Positions 20,715 through 32,430 of a stretch of DNA of 64,000 nt are shown here, piece by piece; position 1 is the stretch's first letter, and each line of letters starts with the position of its first letter. Below the pieces are notes generated by a model. That model searched no databases. It had not been told where the DNA came from and saw only the letters and a program-made list of their open reading frames with translations. The stretch is from assembly GCA_013995675.1 (NCBI GenBank), contig VWRR01000018.1, forward strand, positions 186,001-250,000, written 5' to 3'. Source of the stretch: Cyanidiococcus yangmingshanensis. Lineage: Eukaryota; Rhodophyta; Bangiophyceae; Cyanidiales; Cyanidiaceae. The position numbers and the translations under genes were made by a program.

Positions 20715-21875
20715 CTAAGGCTTTGAGTGCATTCCGTCATCCATCAAAATGATCGATCTAATTGAAGATCCCTTGTGCATATCTTCAAAAGCCAAATTGA
20801 TGTCCTCCAGATTATATGTTTTCGTTACGTAGTCATCAATGTTGATGATCCCACCCATGTACATATCTACCAGGCTAGGAAGCTGCGAGCGGCTCTTGGT
20901 TCCACCGAAAGCCGTTCCCTTCCATGTGCGGCCTGTCACCAGCTGAAACGGCCTTGTACTGATCTCCTCGCCGCTCGCTGCAACACCAATGATCACAGAG
21001 ACACCCCAACCTTTGTGAGAAGCCTCGAGAGCCGCACGCATTGTTTTCACGTTTCCAATAGCCTCAAACGTGTAATCGAGACCACCATCAGTTATCTCAA
21101 TCAACACCTGCTGAATCGGTTTGCCACCGAACTCTGTGGGATTCACGCAGTCCGTGGCTCCCAATTTGCGCGCCAGGCTAAACTTAGACTCGTTAGTGTC
21201 GATGCCGATAATTCGTGAAGCACCAGCAATTCGTGCACCCTGAATAACACTGAGCCCGACCCCTCCCAAACCGAATACAGCTACAGTGGAACCTGCCTCA
21301 ATCTTTGCAGTATTCAGAACGGCGCCGACGCCCGTAGTAATTCCACATCCGAACAGACAAACCCGTTCTAAGGGCGCATCCTCTCGAACTTTTGCCACTG
21401 CAATCTCTGGTAAGACAATATACTGGGAAAAACAACTGCAACCCATGTAGTGAAATAGCTGCCGACCTCTGCAGGTGTAACGCGTTGTTCTATCAGGCAT
21501 GAGCCCCTGACCTTGGGTTGCACGAATAGCGCTGCAGAGGTTTGTTTTCGGTGATCTGCAAAATTCACACTCGCCGCACTCTGGAATGTAGCAGGGAATT
21601 ATATGATCGCCTGGTTTTACGGTCCTCACCCCTTCACCGACAGATTCGACAATGGCTCCACCTTCATGCCCCAGAATTGCCGGAAAAACTCCTTCCGGGT
21701 CTGCGCCCGAGAGTGTGTAAGCGTCCGTATGACACACGCCGGTGGCAATTACTTTAGCTCGAACTTCACCTACTTTGGGGGGGCTCACTTCTATCTCTTC
21801 TATGGAAAGTGGTTTACCCGGCTCCCATGCGACGGCGGCTTTGCAGCGGATAGTTTTCCCCGACGTTTCAGACAT
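20715..21875 (-). CDS. ADH5: S-(hydroxymethyl)glutathione dehydrogenase / class III alcohol dehydrogenase
   Basis: Oxidises the formaldehyde-glutathione adduct with NAD+ and reduces S-nitrosoglutathione, normally in the cytosol. The 386-residue protein has the full class III signature: [12 protein letters not shown] (catalytic Cys), [15 protein letters not shown] (His and Glu), the structural-zinc cluster [32 protein letters not shown] (third catalytic ligand), and the Rossmann motif [20 protein letters not shown] and the class [11 protein letters not shown] stretch are also present. Start is an ATG. Its stop lies only 20 bp from the NVL stop, tail to tail. Confidence 0.96.
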   Translation of the reverse strand: MSETSGKTIRCKAAVAWEPGKPLSIEEIEVSPPKVGEVRAKVIATGVCHTDAYTLSGADPEGVFPAILGHEGGAIVESVGEGVRTVKPGDHIIPCYIPECGECEFCRSPKTNLCSAIRATQGQGLMPDRTTRYTCRGRQLFHYMGCSCFSQYIVLPEIAVAKVREDAPLERVCLFGCGITTGVGAVLNTAKIEAGSTVAVFGLGGVGLSVIQGARIAGASRIIGIDTNESKFSLARKLGATDCVNPTEFGGKPIQQVLIEITDGGLDYTFEAIGNVKTMRAALEASHKGWGVSVIIGVAASGEEISTRPFQLVTGRTWKGTAFGGTKSRSQLPSLVDMYMGGIINIDDYVTKTYNLEDINLAFEDMHKGSSIRSIILMDDGMHSKP

Positions 21876-22617
21876 CAGTCACCAGCTTAATACCTTTGGA
21901 GATAAGCTGCACCAAAACTGTTGATATTGAAGTATAGATGGGAAGCCCTCGTTTGCTATTTCAGATTGAAGCGACTGGTGATCTGTGGTCGAATTTAGCG
22001 TTTGATCGATTATCTCGGAGCCATCGCTGCCAATACAACTTTGCCATGCACTGAGCAGAATTCACCTCTTTATCAAAGCCAGCTTGTGATTGGCCAGCAC
22101 TTGGACTTACCCACCGTGAAGTGCTTGAAAAAAGAGGTATCTCTCGATATTACAAAACTAGCTCGAAACGTACTGGTGGTGTTTCTTGGCAACTCGAAAC
22201 GCTCCGAGCTAGGTTGACAGCTGTACACCTTCAACCTTTTCAAGGGCGCTATCCTGAAATAGAACCTTTTCAAAGAAATGGAAAAAGAACGCTTATAGAA
22301 GCAGTTCGGAAAATTGTGACGAGTGAGTTGGTGAGAACGACTTAAACTCAGCGAGGTCGAAACTAGTGCTCAACAGTTCTCTTCCGAGTGCGACCTCCTG
22401 GAAGGAAGCTTCGAGTTTGAGATGTTCTTAATTCGCGAAAGTAAACGAGGAACTCCCTTCAGATTGCAGTCCAAGCTCTGACAGACATCTCTAAGACGTT
22501 TGGATTCTACATGATAGCAACCAAAGAACGGGACTGGCCTGCAGATGCGGGGATACAACGATTTTTGCTGCACCTCTTACAGAACTAGAAGTCAATCATA
22601 CGCGGTCTTTCGGTTTA
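21876..22617. other. Intergenic, with one possible small reading frame
   Basis: A plus-strand frame from about 22050 to 22345 is open for 98 codons and has a composition like protein (basic, with RGISRYYKTSSKR and RTLIEAVRKIV), but it begins after a TGA, has no ATG, and matches no family I recognise. Nothing else is supported. Confidence 0.3.
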
Positions 22618-24915
22618 TCAGACTGTATCGAATTTCACGGAACGTGGCTCCAACGATATCTTACCACAAAAGGAACCGCTTCGTTTCTTCTTGATTTTCA
22701 TTTTTCGAAAAGCTTTGCCTTGATAGGCGGAGAGCTCTTCCCAGGTTTTTTGCGCATATGCGTCCTTCGGCATAGGATCAAATAATTCGGCTTGCGGGGA
22801 AAAAAACTGATCCTCCTGAATGCGGCGGAAGGGTGCATTCGGTTGTTGGAACTTTTTGGTTCTCGCCCCGTTTTGCTCTCTTGAGATGCGCCTGTCAACT
22901 GGGTGCGAATCGCACAGTCCATGAGCTGTAGTTGTCATGTCTACCCTCAAAGCTCCCGTGGCTTCGTGGTCAACTGAACGCGAAACAAGTCCAGCATCTT
23001 CCTCTACTACCCTGCCATTGTGCAAATCGTTTTCGGAAGAAACGGATTCTTGTTGTCCGGTCTGATTAAATCCAGCTCTTGCCTCCTTTCGTGAGCCTGA
23101 TGCCCCCCCTTCGTTCGTGTAGAGCATGCGAGGACTCTCAATCTCGCCTCTGTAATGCAAATTTTGCGAGCTCTCACGCCTTTTCTCAGATTCTCTGGAG
23201 ATATCGACATTTGCATTCGGTTGAAATGGCTGTAGGGAGGCATACCCGTATCTTCTTTCACTTTTCTCGTCATCATCATCGGACACACTCTCAGCGCCGC
23301 TGCTTTGGTGTGGGTCCAATTTTTTCGATCCAGCTGATTCAGTTTCTGTTTCAAAGTTTTTCTCCGATGGTATCTTCCCCGATCCGTTTTGGAGTCTTTT
23401 TGAGGAATTTTCATTACGTCTAATAGGAATTCGTGTCGGTTGGATTCGAGCTTCCGGGCGATCTATTTCTGCTTGCTTTGCGAGTTCGTTATCGACAGAA
23501 TCATGTCTCTTTGACGATGACGATGATGATGACGAAGAAGACGACACAGCCGCACGTTTTGCAACAGGCTGTGCAGATCGACGTGACGATGACGATGACG
23601 ATGACGAAGAAGACGACACAGCCACACGTTTTGCAACAGGCTGTGCAGATCGACGGGCAACCGCGCTGCTCATGCCAGTCGACATGCCTTTTGATGCTGG
23701 AACAGATTCAGCTGACGATGACGATGACGATGACGATGATGATGACGAAGAAGACGACACAGCCGCACGTTTTGCAACAGGCTGTGCAGATCGACGGGCA
23801 ACCGCGCTGCTCATGCCAGTCGACATGCCTTTTAATGCTGGAACAGCTTCAGCTGACGATGACGATGACGATGACGAAGAGGACGACACAGCCGCACGTT
23901 TCGCAACAGGCTGTGCAGATCGACGGGCAACCGCGCTGCTCATGCCAGTCGACATGCCTTTCGACGCCGGAACAGCTTCAGCTGACGATGACGATGACGA
24001 TGACGATGATGATGACGAAGAAGACGACACAGCCGCACGTTTTGCAACAGGCTGTGCAGATCGACGGGCAACCGCGCTGCTCATGCCAGTCGACATGCCT
24101 TTTGATGCTGGAACAGATTCAGCTGACGATGACGATGACGATGACGATGACGAAGAAGACGACACAGCCGCACGTTTTGCAACAGGCTGTGCAGATCGAC
24201 GGGCAACCGCGCTGCTCATGCCAGTCGACATGCCTTTTGATGCTGGAACAGCTTCAGCTGACGATGACGATGACGATGACGAAGAAGACGACACAGCCGC
24301 ACGTTTTGCAACAGGCTGTGCAGATCGACGGGCAACCGCGCTGCTCATGCCAGTCGACATGCCTTTTGATGCTGGAACAGATTCAGCTGACGATGACGAT
24401 GACGATGACGATGACGAAGAAGACGACACAGCCGCACGTTTTGCAACAGGCTGTGCAGATCGACGGGCAACCGCGCTGCTCATGCCAGTCGACATGCCTT
24501 TTGATGCTGGAACAGCTTCAGCTGACGATGACGATGACGATGACGAAGAGGACGACACAGCCGCACGTTTCGCAACAGGCTGTGCAGATCGACGGGCAAC
24601 CGCGCTGCTCATGCCAGTCGACATGCCTTTTGATGCTGGAACAGCTTCAGCTGACGATGACGATGACGATGATGATGACGAAGAAGACGACACAGCCGCA
24701 CGTTTTGCAACAGGCTGTGCAGATCGACGGGCAACCGCGCTGCTCATGCCAGTCGACATGCCTTTTGATGCTGGAACAGCTTCAGCTGACGATGACGATG
24801 ACGATGACGAAGAAGACGACACAGCCGCACGTTTTGCAACAGGCTGTGCAGATCGACGGGCAACCGCGCTGCTCATGCCAGTCGACATGCCTTTTGATGC
24901 TGGAACAGATTCAGC

Positions 24916-24948
<33 letters not shown>

Positions 24949-25694
24949 TGACGTGCGAGCAACTGAGACTGAATGCATCCCGACCTGCATTTCTGACATG
25001 CGTTGAAGCTGTTTCGAAAGCATTTGATGTGCTATTAAACGTCGATCCTGGAGAGCGGAATATCCCGTTCATAACTGTTGGAGAGCCACCTGAAATACGC
25101 TCTTTGAGGAGATTCCTTGATGAGGAGTTCTCACGCGTCAATGCAACTCCTGGTGCCAGCAGAGATGCGGATTCCTCTTTAGAATCAAACACGACACGCA
25201 CTCCCTTCTCGGAATTGTGCCGATCCTCACTTTGCCGATAGCTCGTAGACGCGTTTGATAAAACTTGAAGTTCTGAAAAGCAGTCAGATTCCTCAGTTGA
25301 CTGCATATCTTGCTGGGAGGCTGAGCAACCGAGCCCAATCTCCATAAACAGCTCAGAGTCCAACTTTCTGATGGAGTCGTCCAAGTAACACGCCTCTCGC
25401 TGGATACTCAGTGTCGTCGCCGAACTGCACGAGGTAGTTGATCCATCCTCGTCCTGCATCGCCTGAGAGCCAGCCACATGCCTGGGTCGAGATGTGCGGG
25501 GAGCGCTTTTGGGATAATTTCTCAGCCGACTCCTGACGGAGCGATTCTGCAGTTCTCTTCAGACCAACATTTCGTAGAAAGCGAAACACTGCGCCCAAGA
25601 GTCCACTCGATCGCCGCTTCCGTGCGTTGCTGAACCGCCTCATTTCCACCCGTGCCGCCTCCTTCCGCAAGCCATCCTTAGTTTTGGGGGGCAT
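22618..25694 (-). CDS. NOLC1: Nopp140/SRP40-like nucleolar phosphoprotein, in three frames
   Basis: Nopp140 (yeast Srp40) is a nucleolar and Cajal-body chaperone of snoRNPs. The C-terminus holds an SRP40_C domain: NAPFRRIQEDQFF, YQGKAFRKMKIKKKR and ending SVKFDTV. Upstream lie ten serine-run/basic repeats, the classic alternation of CK2-type serine tracts with Lys/Arg/Ala/Pro linkers. The N-terminal frame, from ATG 25694, carries a LisH motif (LLGAVFRFLRNVGLKRTAESL), as in Nopp140. The gene is spread over three overlapping frames: 25694-25353 (LisH), 25477-24911 (Ser-rich linker), 25023-22618 (repeats and SRP40_C). Each change is in the sense of one nucleotide skipped, or an intron of length 3n+1. 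Long plus-strand frames across the repeats (poly-Asp and Thr-Met) are by-products of the repeat composition. Confidence 0.82.
23515..24960 (-). repeat. Coding minisatellite, ten units plus a partial
   Basis: Ten full units of about 130-145 bp plus a truncated one, each encoding a serine run of about 11-16 residues followed by AEAVPASKG, MSTGMSSAV and RRSAQPVAKRAAV. Units are nearly identical in DNA, apart from variable numbers of the hexamer TCGTCA (read on the minus strand) in the serine run and Ala/Ser alternation in AEAV/AESV. This points to recent homogenisation. Confidence 0.95.
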
Positions 25695-28643
25695 AGATCT
25701 TATCCTTTCGTCTGATTCCCAGAAATCTCTCCTAATTAGGTCGTTTCCGAGCGATGCTTTCTAACAACGCGTCGAGAATACCTCAAGTGCTCCCAATAGG
25801 CACCGCCGTGAGCCTCGTCCGCCGGCGTCGAAGTCCACGATCGCGCTCGGCAGTTTAACAGGCAGACAGTTGGCATTGTAGGGATTAGTACATGATTGTA
25901 CATAACGCCCTTGGAAAAGTGGCTTTGATTAGAATATGACTCAAACTCGGATTCCGTCATATTCTCTGGAAGGAGAGATATTGTCGCGAAGATCGCTATC
26001 CCAGAAGTATTCGGGAACAAACATGTGAGACGCTATCATTCTGTTCTTTCAGGTGGAGCTCCTATCCCCGCAATATTTTAGATACGCCTGGCTTGACTCT
26101 TTTTCTGACGTAGGGCTTTTGTCTGCCATGATATGAACAAAGGTTCTGAATGGTTCTTTCTGTGCGCATTCCTCAAGGGGCCCAAATGACCATTGGGAAA
26201 TCTATTCGGGCTTTTCTTCTCCAGGTCCCTGTAGAATGAAAGCAATCAGAGCAAAATTAGAGCTCGAACGACTGTAATAGGCCCTCCAACGCACTACGTA
26301 TCGTATGGAGAACTTGAAGTCCTTCCCCTATATGCCCTGCTACAAGGTCAAAAAGTGTATTCCAAGAATGGATAGTTGTCTGAGACCTTCTCGATGAGGC
26401 AAGGCACGCAGCTGAAACGCGCTCATCAAATTGTTCTATCATTTGATCAAAGATCTTCTCAAATATCTTAGTTTGTTTTCGGCTCGTCGTTCACGTCTCC
26501 CTCGAATGACAAACTGAGCAGAATATCGGTTGGAACAGTTCCATTTGGGAAATTCAGTAGCTTATCGTCGCTGGAACCTTAAAAATTGCTCTTGCATTCG
26601 CTAGTCTAACAGCATATTCCGAGTCTAGATCCAAGTCTAATCATCATAGTTAATAGGAGTGTCGGTCTGTGCTGAAAGCCTCCGCAGCTACGAATCATTT
26701 CTGAGGGCAGTGATGAAGAAATCCAAGCGAGAATCATCTGCAGACTACAGCTCTTTTCCAGAAACGAGGCTGGGCAGGCAAACGAAATGGTCGGTCACAA
26801 ACTGCTTCCTTATCAATCGCAAGATTAGAGAAAATCGCTCCTTGTAGGGCCCAAGCAATGATCTACTTCCCTCTGTCAGAGCAACTTTATACAACTCCGC
26901 CTATAGCCCAGCATTCTATCTTACATTTGCCCTCTGAGAGCTCAAACTATTTCCAGGAGAGCTGCTCGAATTTCTTTCCAGAAGCCTTTCTTCGCTTACA
27001 GCTCTGAAAAGGCATTGCATTCACTCATACACTTGCCGTAACGTTCATAATTCACGCCTGCTAAAGTTCCAGCATATTGCGCCGTTTATGCCCTAAATGA
27101 ACCAGGATGCCTTCTCGAACCCTTTTGATCGAGACTCTGCAAGAAGGAATTTCGCTTTACTTGCGCTAACGTATCCGCGCGATACATCAGGAAAGATCGG
27201 ATCTTTTCAAAACGATGCGACCATGTGGGCTACCTGCATATTTTCAATGATTTTCCATTTCTGTGGTATCGAAGTCGCCTGAAATTGGCAAGATCAAGGA
27301 AACTATGCAGGGGTGAAAAGGTTCGTCGGGAGCGCAATAAAACTTTTGAGCATAAAATAACTTGAATTCGATACTGGTTGATGAAATAAGGATGTTCGCA
27401 AAAGGAGACTACCATGAAAGCCTCCGAAAAAGTGTCTAAATCAGTTGCTCGAATGAGCCATCTGAATTTTCAAGTCAGATGTGACATCAATGAGCTCTAC
27501 TTGAGTCGCTAGTGTGAATTGCATGCGATCGAGGCACTGCAAAGATTCGTGATTACAAAGACAGAACAGCTCAACTGACCGACGAAAACTCCCGCGGCCT
27601 CCTCAAACTCTGAAGTGTGAATCTGAATAGAAGAAGCACTCGGCCAGACCAGCCTTCAATTCTGTGTCAACAGAAAAAATGTCCGTGAGCAACTTGAATC
27701 AAGAAAAATGCGAGATGAGATGCCTACTCTTGGTACGCTCCCGAAAAGAATTCGAACGTTTTTTTGAAGGTCAAAGCTTTGTCAATTCTGTATCATGAAG
27801 CACTTGGCTTTGGTTTAAATTTGCTGCTGTTGCGAGTTCGCGGCATCGAAGGTATTCCACGAAGCTGCATGTACTCCTAACGGTCTTAGAAGCGGAATTA
27901 TTGGGAAAGCAAAGAAGCTTCGTAGTGCTTACTCAGTGTGTTCTTCTACGAAAGAGAATTCTCTAGCGCATGTCGGTCAACCGAGTCTAGACCTGAGAAC
28001 AGCAGGTCGAGCTCTTGTCGTAACAATCCAGAGCAAATCGGACTCTCCGTTCGGGGACCTCTTGGACCATGAGAACGAAGAATCGTCATCAAAGCAAACG
28101 GTATATAGTGTCGGGTAAAAAGGTTTCCGATGAATCACAAGACCAGCACTCGGCTCCGTTGCAAACGGAGTTTACTGGGATCGACACTAACGATAACATA
28201 TCGATGCAGCATCGAAAATGTAGTCCAGTTGGATCGATTTGATTCACCCGCATGTGATCGAGAGCCAGAGCAAAAGCATGTACTGCTGCTTGAGTTTCGT
28301 ATATGCTTTCTTCGTATCCAGCGCATGTACTTTATCGCAAGAGGTGCACTCGACCGCATGACATATTTTCGCCCCTATTCATTGGCCAGAGGCTACAGCT
28401 GCCTTTGTTGCCCACTGTTTTCCGACTGGTTCTTGATATCTACATCTTCTCGAGATGATCCGTCTCGCCTCAGCAACAGCAAGGTTACCTCCATTGCGAT
28501 CAACTGAGATGATCGTGCCTTGTTCCTGTGCATCATCGCTACATGTTTGTTTATTCTCCCAAAGACTCATGATCCACTCGTTTGCTTGGCCACAAGAGGC
28601 TTCTCTCAGCCAGTGCGCCAGTGTAAAAATTACATCGCATTCT
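25695..28643. other. 2.9 kb gene-poor region
   Basis: The largest gene-free stretch in the window. Only short frames occur. The most protein-like is 26257-26442 (-, ATG start, 61 codons), with a neighbouring minus-strand frame upstream. None shows a recognisable domain. No tRNA-like cloverleaf, rRNA or repeat was seen. Confidence 0.4.
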
Positions 28644-31262
28644 TCAGAAACTTCCCTCTTCTTTTGGGGATTCGTCGCTATCGTGATTGGACTTGACTTC
28701 GAGTACGGCATTATTCTCATGATTAGGTTGTAAGAGAACATCTACCCGAACTTCTTCGCCATCTCTTATCGTGCCACGAAGCAAGTGTCTCGATAATGGC
28801 TCCAGTATTGACCGTTGGATAACCCTACGCAGAGGTCTGGCCCCATAAACCGGATCGTATCCGTGATCTGAAAGCCATGCTATCGCTTCGTCAGAAATTC
28901 TTAGGCGCAAATCGGCTCGCTCACGCAGCATGCTCTCTAGGGCATGCAATTGTACACGAACAACGTCTCGCATGACATCACGACCAAGTCGATTAAACAA
29001 AATAATATCATCAAGCCGGTTGATGAATTCTGGCGGGAAATACTGCCGGACTTGAGCCATCACTTCTTCGCGAGCAAAAGAGCTAGGAACACTATCTGGC
29101 AGTGCTGCCAATACATCAGCTCCGATATTACTCGTCATGACAACAATCGTGTTTCGAAAGTCGACGGTTCTGCCTTGACCGTCCGTTAAGCGGCCGTCAT
29201 CGAGAACTTGCAGGAGCACGGTGCAAACAGAACGATGCGCCTTCTCGAACTCATCTAAAAGCACAAGTTGGTACGGACGACGGCGAACTGACTCAGTAAG
29301 CTGACCTCCTTCCTCATAGCCTACATACCCCGGCGGCGCCCCGATTAGACGGGCAACCGAATGCCGTTCGGAGTATTCACTCATATCAAGGCGACACATC
29401 GCATCGGAACTATCGAACAAGAATTCCGCCAGTCCTCGACAGAGCTCAGTCTTGCCGACTCCTGTAGGACCGAGAAACAAGAAGGAGCCTATTGGTCGAT
29501 TGTGCGCATGCAGCCCTGCACGTGATAATCGAACTGCCGACGCGACTGCCCGCACAGCTTCGGGTTGTCCGACAACCCTCTTCGAGAGATGCTCCTCCAA
29601 ATGCAACAGTTTCTCCTTTTCGCTCGACATCAGAGCCTGGACAGGGATACCGGTTGCTTTGGAGATTACTTGGAGAATATCTGTCTCTGTAACCGCCTCC
29701 GCGACCAACTTGCTTGCAGTCTCGAAATCAGAATGCAGCGATTCCGTCGAGGAAGCAGTCGTAGCGGACGCACCTTCTGGAAGAAAGATCGCCCTGCGAT
29801 CTTTTGGGATGCGCGACTCTATCTCAGGTATAACTTTGTATCGAAGCATCGCCACTTTTTCCCACTCTCCGCGTCTTTCCGCCATTTCCATCTCATGTAC
29901 GGCCTTTTCCAGTTCTTCTTTCGCCTGTTTGGTCGCCTGTAACTGCGCTCTTTCACGCTCCCATTGTTGGGCGAATTGCGTTCTCTGCGCTTCCATCTCC
30001 GCGATTTGTTTCTGAATGACGCCCAGGCGTTGACGAGAAGCTGTGTCGTTCTCTTTCCGGAGCGCCTCCAACTCAACTCGCAACCGGATCAAGCGCCGAT
30101 CCAGGTCATCGATCACCTCGGGTTTGCTTTCCTGCTGCATTTTCAAACGAGCTGCTGCTTCATCGACTAGGTCAATCGCAGAGTCCGGCAACTTCCGCTC
30201 AGTCATGTAGCGGTGTGCGTTTACTGCGGCGGCAACAAGAGCCCGATCCGCAATTCTTACACCATGGTGAACTTCATACCGGTTGCGTAGACCACGAAGA
30301 ATGTTGATTGTGTCTTCTACGGTAGGCTCCGCGACAAAAATTGGTTGAAATCGCCGCGCAAGAGCTGCATCTTTTTCAATGTACTTCCGATACTCCGTGA
30401 GCGTCGTTGCACCAACACAGTGAAGATCTCCTCGAGCCAGTGCCGGCTTGAGCATATTGCTTGCATCCAAACTGCCCTCGGCAGCACCAGCACCTACGAG
30501 CATGTGCAATTCATCAATGAAGAGGATAATGTTCCCCTGCAACTCTTCAACATCCCGAAGGACCGCACGAAGCCGTTCCTCGAACTCGCCCCGAAATTTC
30601 GCCCCCGCTACGAGCGCTCCCAGATCTAGCGCGATGACTCGTTTGTTCTTCAGCGACTCCGGCACGTCGCCTTTTGCGACGCGTTGCGCAAGACCTTCGA
30701 CAACCGCGGTCTTGCCGACGCCTGGCTCCCCAATCAGGACTGGGTTGTTTTTCGTTCGCCGTGAAAGGACCTGAATGGTGCGGCGAATTTCCTCATCGCG
30801 CCCGATGACTGGATCGAGTTGGTTGAGCGCCGCAGCTCTGGTTAAATCGCGTCCATATTTTTTCAGCGCCTCCCCGACAGGGACATTTTCAGGATGAACC
30901 CATCCAGTTGGTTGTCCTTCAGCGCCATGAGGTCCGTTCACTCGTCCCATACCGGAAGAGAATCTCCGCACAGACTGATAGTGCGAAACGCCTACTCTCA
31001 GCGTCGCGAGTCCATGTGGAACAGAGCCCCCGAAGTCTCCGTAGAGGCGTACTCTCAGCTTCGGTTCCAAGAGGGACACTTTCATCCTTGCCTCAAACAA
31101 GTGACTTTGCGAGGAGAATCGTAGATTCTGCACCGGATTCCTGAGGTTGCGCATATGGCTGCTCCTGGTTCTACAAGCCAACGTCCAGAGACGCTCCACG
31201 CAACTTTGAACAGCCCGATTCTTCAAAGAGAGGCAAATCCCGGTAAACCCGAAAGCGTTCAT
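28644..31262 (-). CDS. CLPB: ClpB/Hsp78-type disaggregase, probably mitochondrial
   Basis: Hexameric AAA+ disaggregase rescuing aggregated proteins with Hsp70. AAA1 shows [32 protein letters not shown] and [15 protein letters not shown]; a coiled-coil middle domain follows (about 390-510); AAA2 has [10 protein letters not shown], the [13 protein letters not shown] pore loop, TSNIG and [11 protein letters not shown]. The Clp N-terminal substrate domain is absent: the sequence goes from a basic, Ser-rich leader to AAA1 via LKKYGRDLT, as in mitochondrial Hsp78. The start at 31262 was chosen as the first ATG; the frame extends 12 codons upstream only from a TTG. Length is about 872 residues. The leader ([10 protein letters not shown], rich in Arg, few acids) suits a mitochondrial presequence; plastid targeting is not excluded. 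Confidence 0.93.
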   Translation of the reverse strand: MNAFGFTGICLSLKNRAVQSCVERLWTLACRTRSSHMRNLRNPVQNLRFSSQSHLFEARMKVSLLEPKLRVRLYGDFGGSVPHGLATLRVGVSHYQSVRRFSSGMGRVNGPHGAEGQPTGWVHPENVPVGEALKKYGRDLTRAAALNQLDPVIGRDEEIRRTIQVLSRRTKNNPVLIGEPGVGKTAVVEGLAQRVAKGDVPESLKNKRVIALDLGALVAGAKFRGEFEERLRAVLRDVEELQGNIILFIDELHMLVGAGAAEGSLDASNMLKPALARGDLHCVGATTLTEYRKYIEKDAALARRFQPIFVAEPTVEDTINILRGLRNRYEVHHGVRIADRALVAAAVNAHRYMTERKLPDSAIDLVDEAAARLKMQQESKPEVIDDLDRRLIRLRVELEALRKENDTASRQRLGVIQKQIAEMEAQRTQFAQQWERERAQLQATKQAKEELEKAVHEMEMAERRGEWEKVAMLRYKVIPEIESRIPKDRRAIFLPEGASATTASSTESLHSDFETASKLVAEAVTETDILQVISKATGIPVQALMSSEKEKLLHLEEHLSKRVVGQPEAVRAVASAVRLSRAGLHAHNRPIGSFLFLGPTGVGKTELCRGLAEFLFDSSDAMCRLDMSEYSERHSVARLIGAPPGYVGYEEGGQLTESVRRRPYQLVLLDEFEKAHRSVCTVLLQVLDDGRLTDGQGRTVDFRNTIVVMTSNIGADVLAALPDSVPSSFAREEVMAQVRQYFPPEFINRLDDIILFNRLGRDVMRDVVRVQLHALESMLRERADLRLRISDEAIAWLSDHGYDPVYGARPLRRVIQRSILEPLSRHLLRGTIRDGEEVRVDVLLQPNHENNAVLEVKSNHDSDESPKEEGSF

Positions 31263-31584
31263 GCCACTCTTATGTAGTCGAAGAAAAACTGGCACCAAAA
31301 TATTGCCTTTAGAAGCTCCTTCGTTCAGATCATCCGCTAGAAAACGTTTCTCCAGGAATCATGATCCATACGAAAACAGAGTACAGCTGACGATCTCGCT
31401 CGAGGCGCACGACAACCGCGCATTATAGTCGACGTCGGAAAACTCAGTTCGAGGCAAAAGATATTCCTATCACGCGATTTTTCTCGCAGCAAAAAGCATT
31501 CGAATCGCACTAATCAAACTCATTCTCTATGAAAAGGACCTTGAGAAATGACAAAGCCGGTGAATATTCTTAGAAGTTGCAGAA
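31263..31584. other. Divergent intergenic region
   Basis: Spacer between the ClpB start (-) and an unknown gene (+). No gene seen. Confidence 0.45.
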
Positions 31585-32430
31585 ATGGTCCCCAGTGTTC
31601 ATTGCGGTAACGAGAGAGTTCGGCAGTGCGGATTGTGGTTCTGCTCGTATCGAGGATGGCGTATGAAATCCATTAAGTCTGCCTGCTGGGGATATACGAA
31701 TCCATCTATGAGCTCAGAGGATGAGATAGCGTCGGTGATTGAAGCAAAAGCATTCCGAAGTTCACGAAAACCCTTGCTCGCATTCGATCCGCGAAGTTAT
31801 CTTCGCTCACTATTTCAGCTGCTCGATCGGGTGTCCTACCATTTTCAAAGACTACTCTCGAAATATCGTGTAGTTTTTGAGAAGGAGAATTTCTTGCACT
31901 CGTATTTTGCAAAGCGGCTCAGTGGCAAAACCTGGCGCATTTCCTCCGACAATCGCGAGATCGCTTGCGAAGAGCACCTCCTTTTGCGCATTCTCCCAGA
32001 CCGAATCTCGGTAATCAGCAGTTTTGTGTGTTCAGGAGTTTCATGGCATAGAAGGATGAAAGCAACAACAAGCTTCTCAACTCCATCAGCAACTCTACGG
32101 TTTGACCATTTACCTGTATCAAAAGGTGTGTGCAGAGTAAAGAAACATACGTGGAAGCGGAAAAACTCAGAAGTGAGGAGTTTCTTGCTGCGTTCGCAGC
32201 ATTCGAACCCTGAAACGAGTGGGTCCCAATTTCCAGCAGATGAACACACTGACGCTTTTGGTCGTGATCCAAGAAAGGAGGCGGAGGCCTGGAGGGAAAC
32301 TGCTCGTGAAGTTCTCGAAGCGAAACCAGTTCAGGATGCGATCCACAAACATATAGAGCAGGAGCAAGTGCAGGCGCGCGTACCAGCAGAGCGGGAGAAA
32401 ACTGCCGATGATTCCGAGCACAACGGCTGA
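31585..32430 (+). CDS. Unrecognised protein, 281 residues
   Basis: I do not recognise this protein. The frame opens at an ATG; a second ATG at residue 27 is a reasonable alternative start. The central region (about 60-150; AFDPRSYLRSLFQLLDRV, EEHLLLRILPDRISVISSFV) looks like a folded alpha/beta segment. The C-terminal 60 residues are charged, rich in Glu, Lys and Gln, and probably helical or disordered. No signal peptide, membrane span or metal-binding motif is evident. It is flanked by ClpB (divergent) and SEC11 (same strand, 1.1 kb away), which gives no functional hint. Confidence 0.55.
   Translation: MVPSVHCGNERVRQCGLWFCSYRGWRMKSIKSACWGYTNPSMSSEDEIASVIEAKAFRSSRKPLLAFDPRSYLRSLFQLLDRVSYHFQRLLSKYRVVFEKENFLHSYFAKRLSGKTWRISSDNREIACEEHLLLRILPDRISVISSFVCSGVSWHRRMKATTSFSTPSATLRFDHLPVSKGVCRVKKHTWKRKNSEVRSFLLRSQHSNPETSGSQFPADEHTDAFGRDPRKEAEAWRETAREVLEAKPVQDAIHKHIEQEQVQARVPAEREKTADDSEHNG

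Noticed and set aside
23433-25241. Plus-strand frame of about 600 codons rich in Thr-Met and a poly-Asp frame at 23672-25006
   Set aside because: Both arise from the TCGTCA-based repeats of the minus-strand Nopp140 gene, whose unique ends (LisH, SRP40_C) show the true coding strand.
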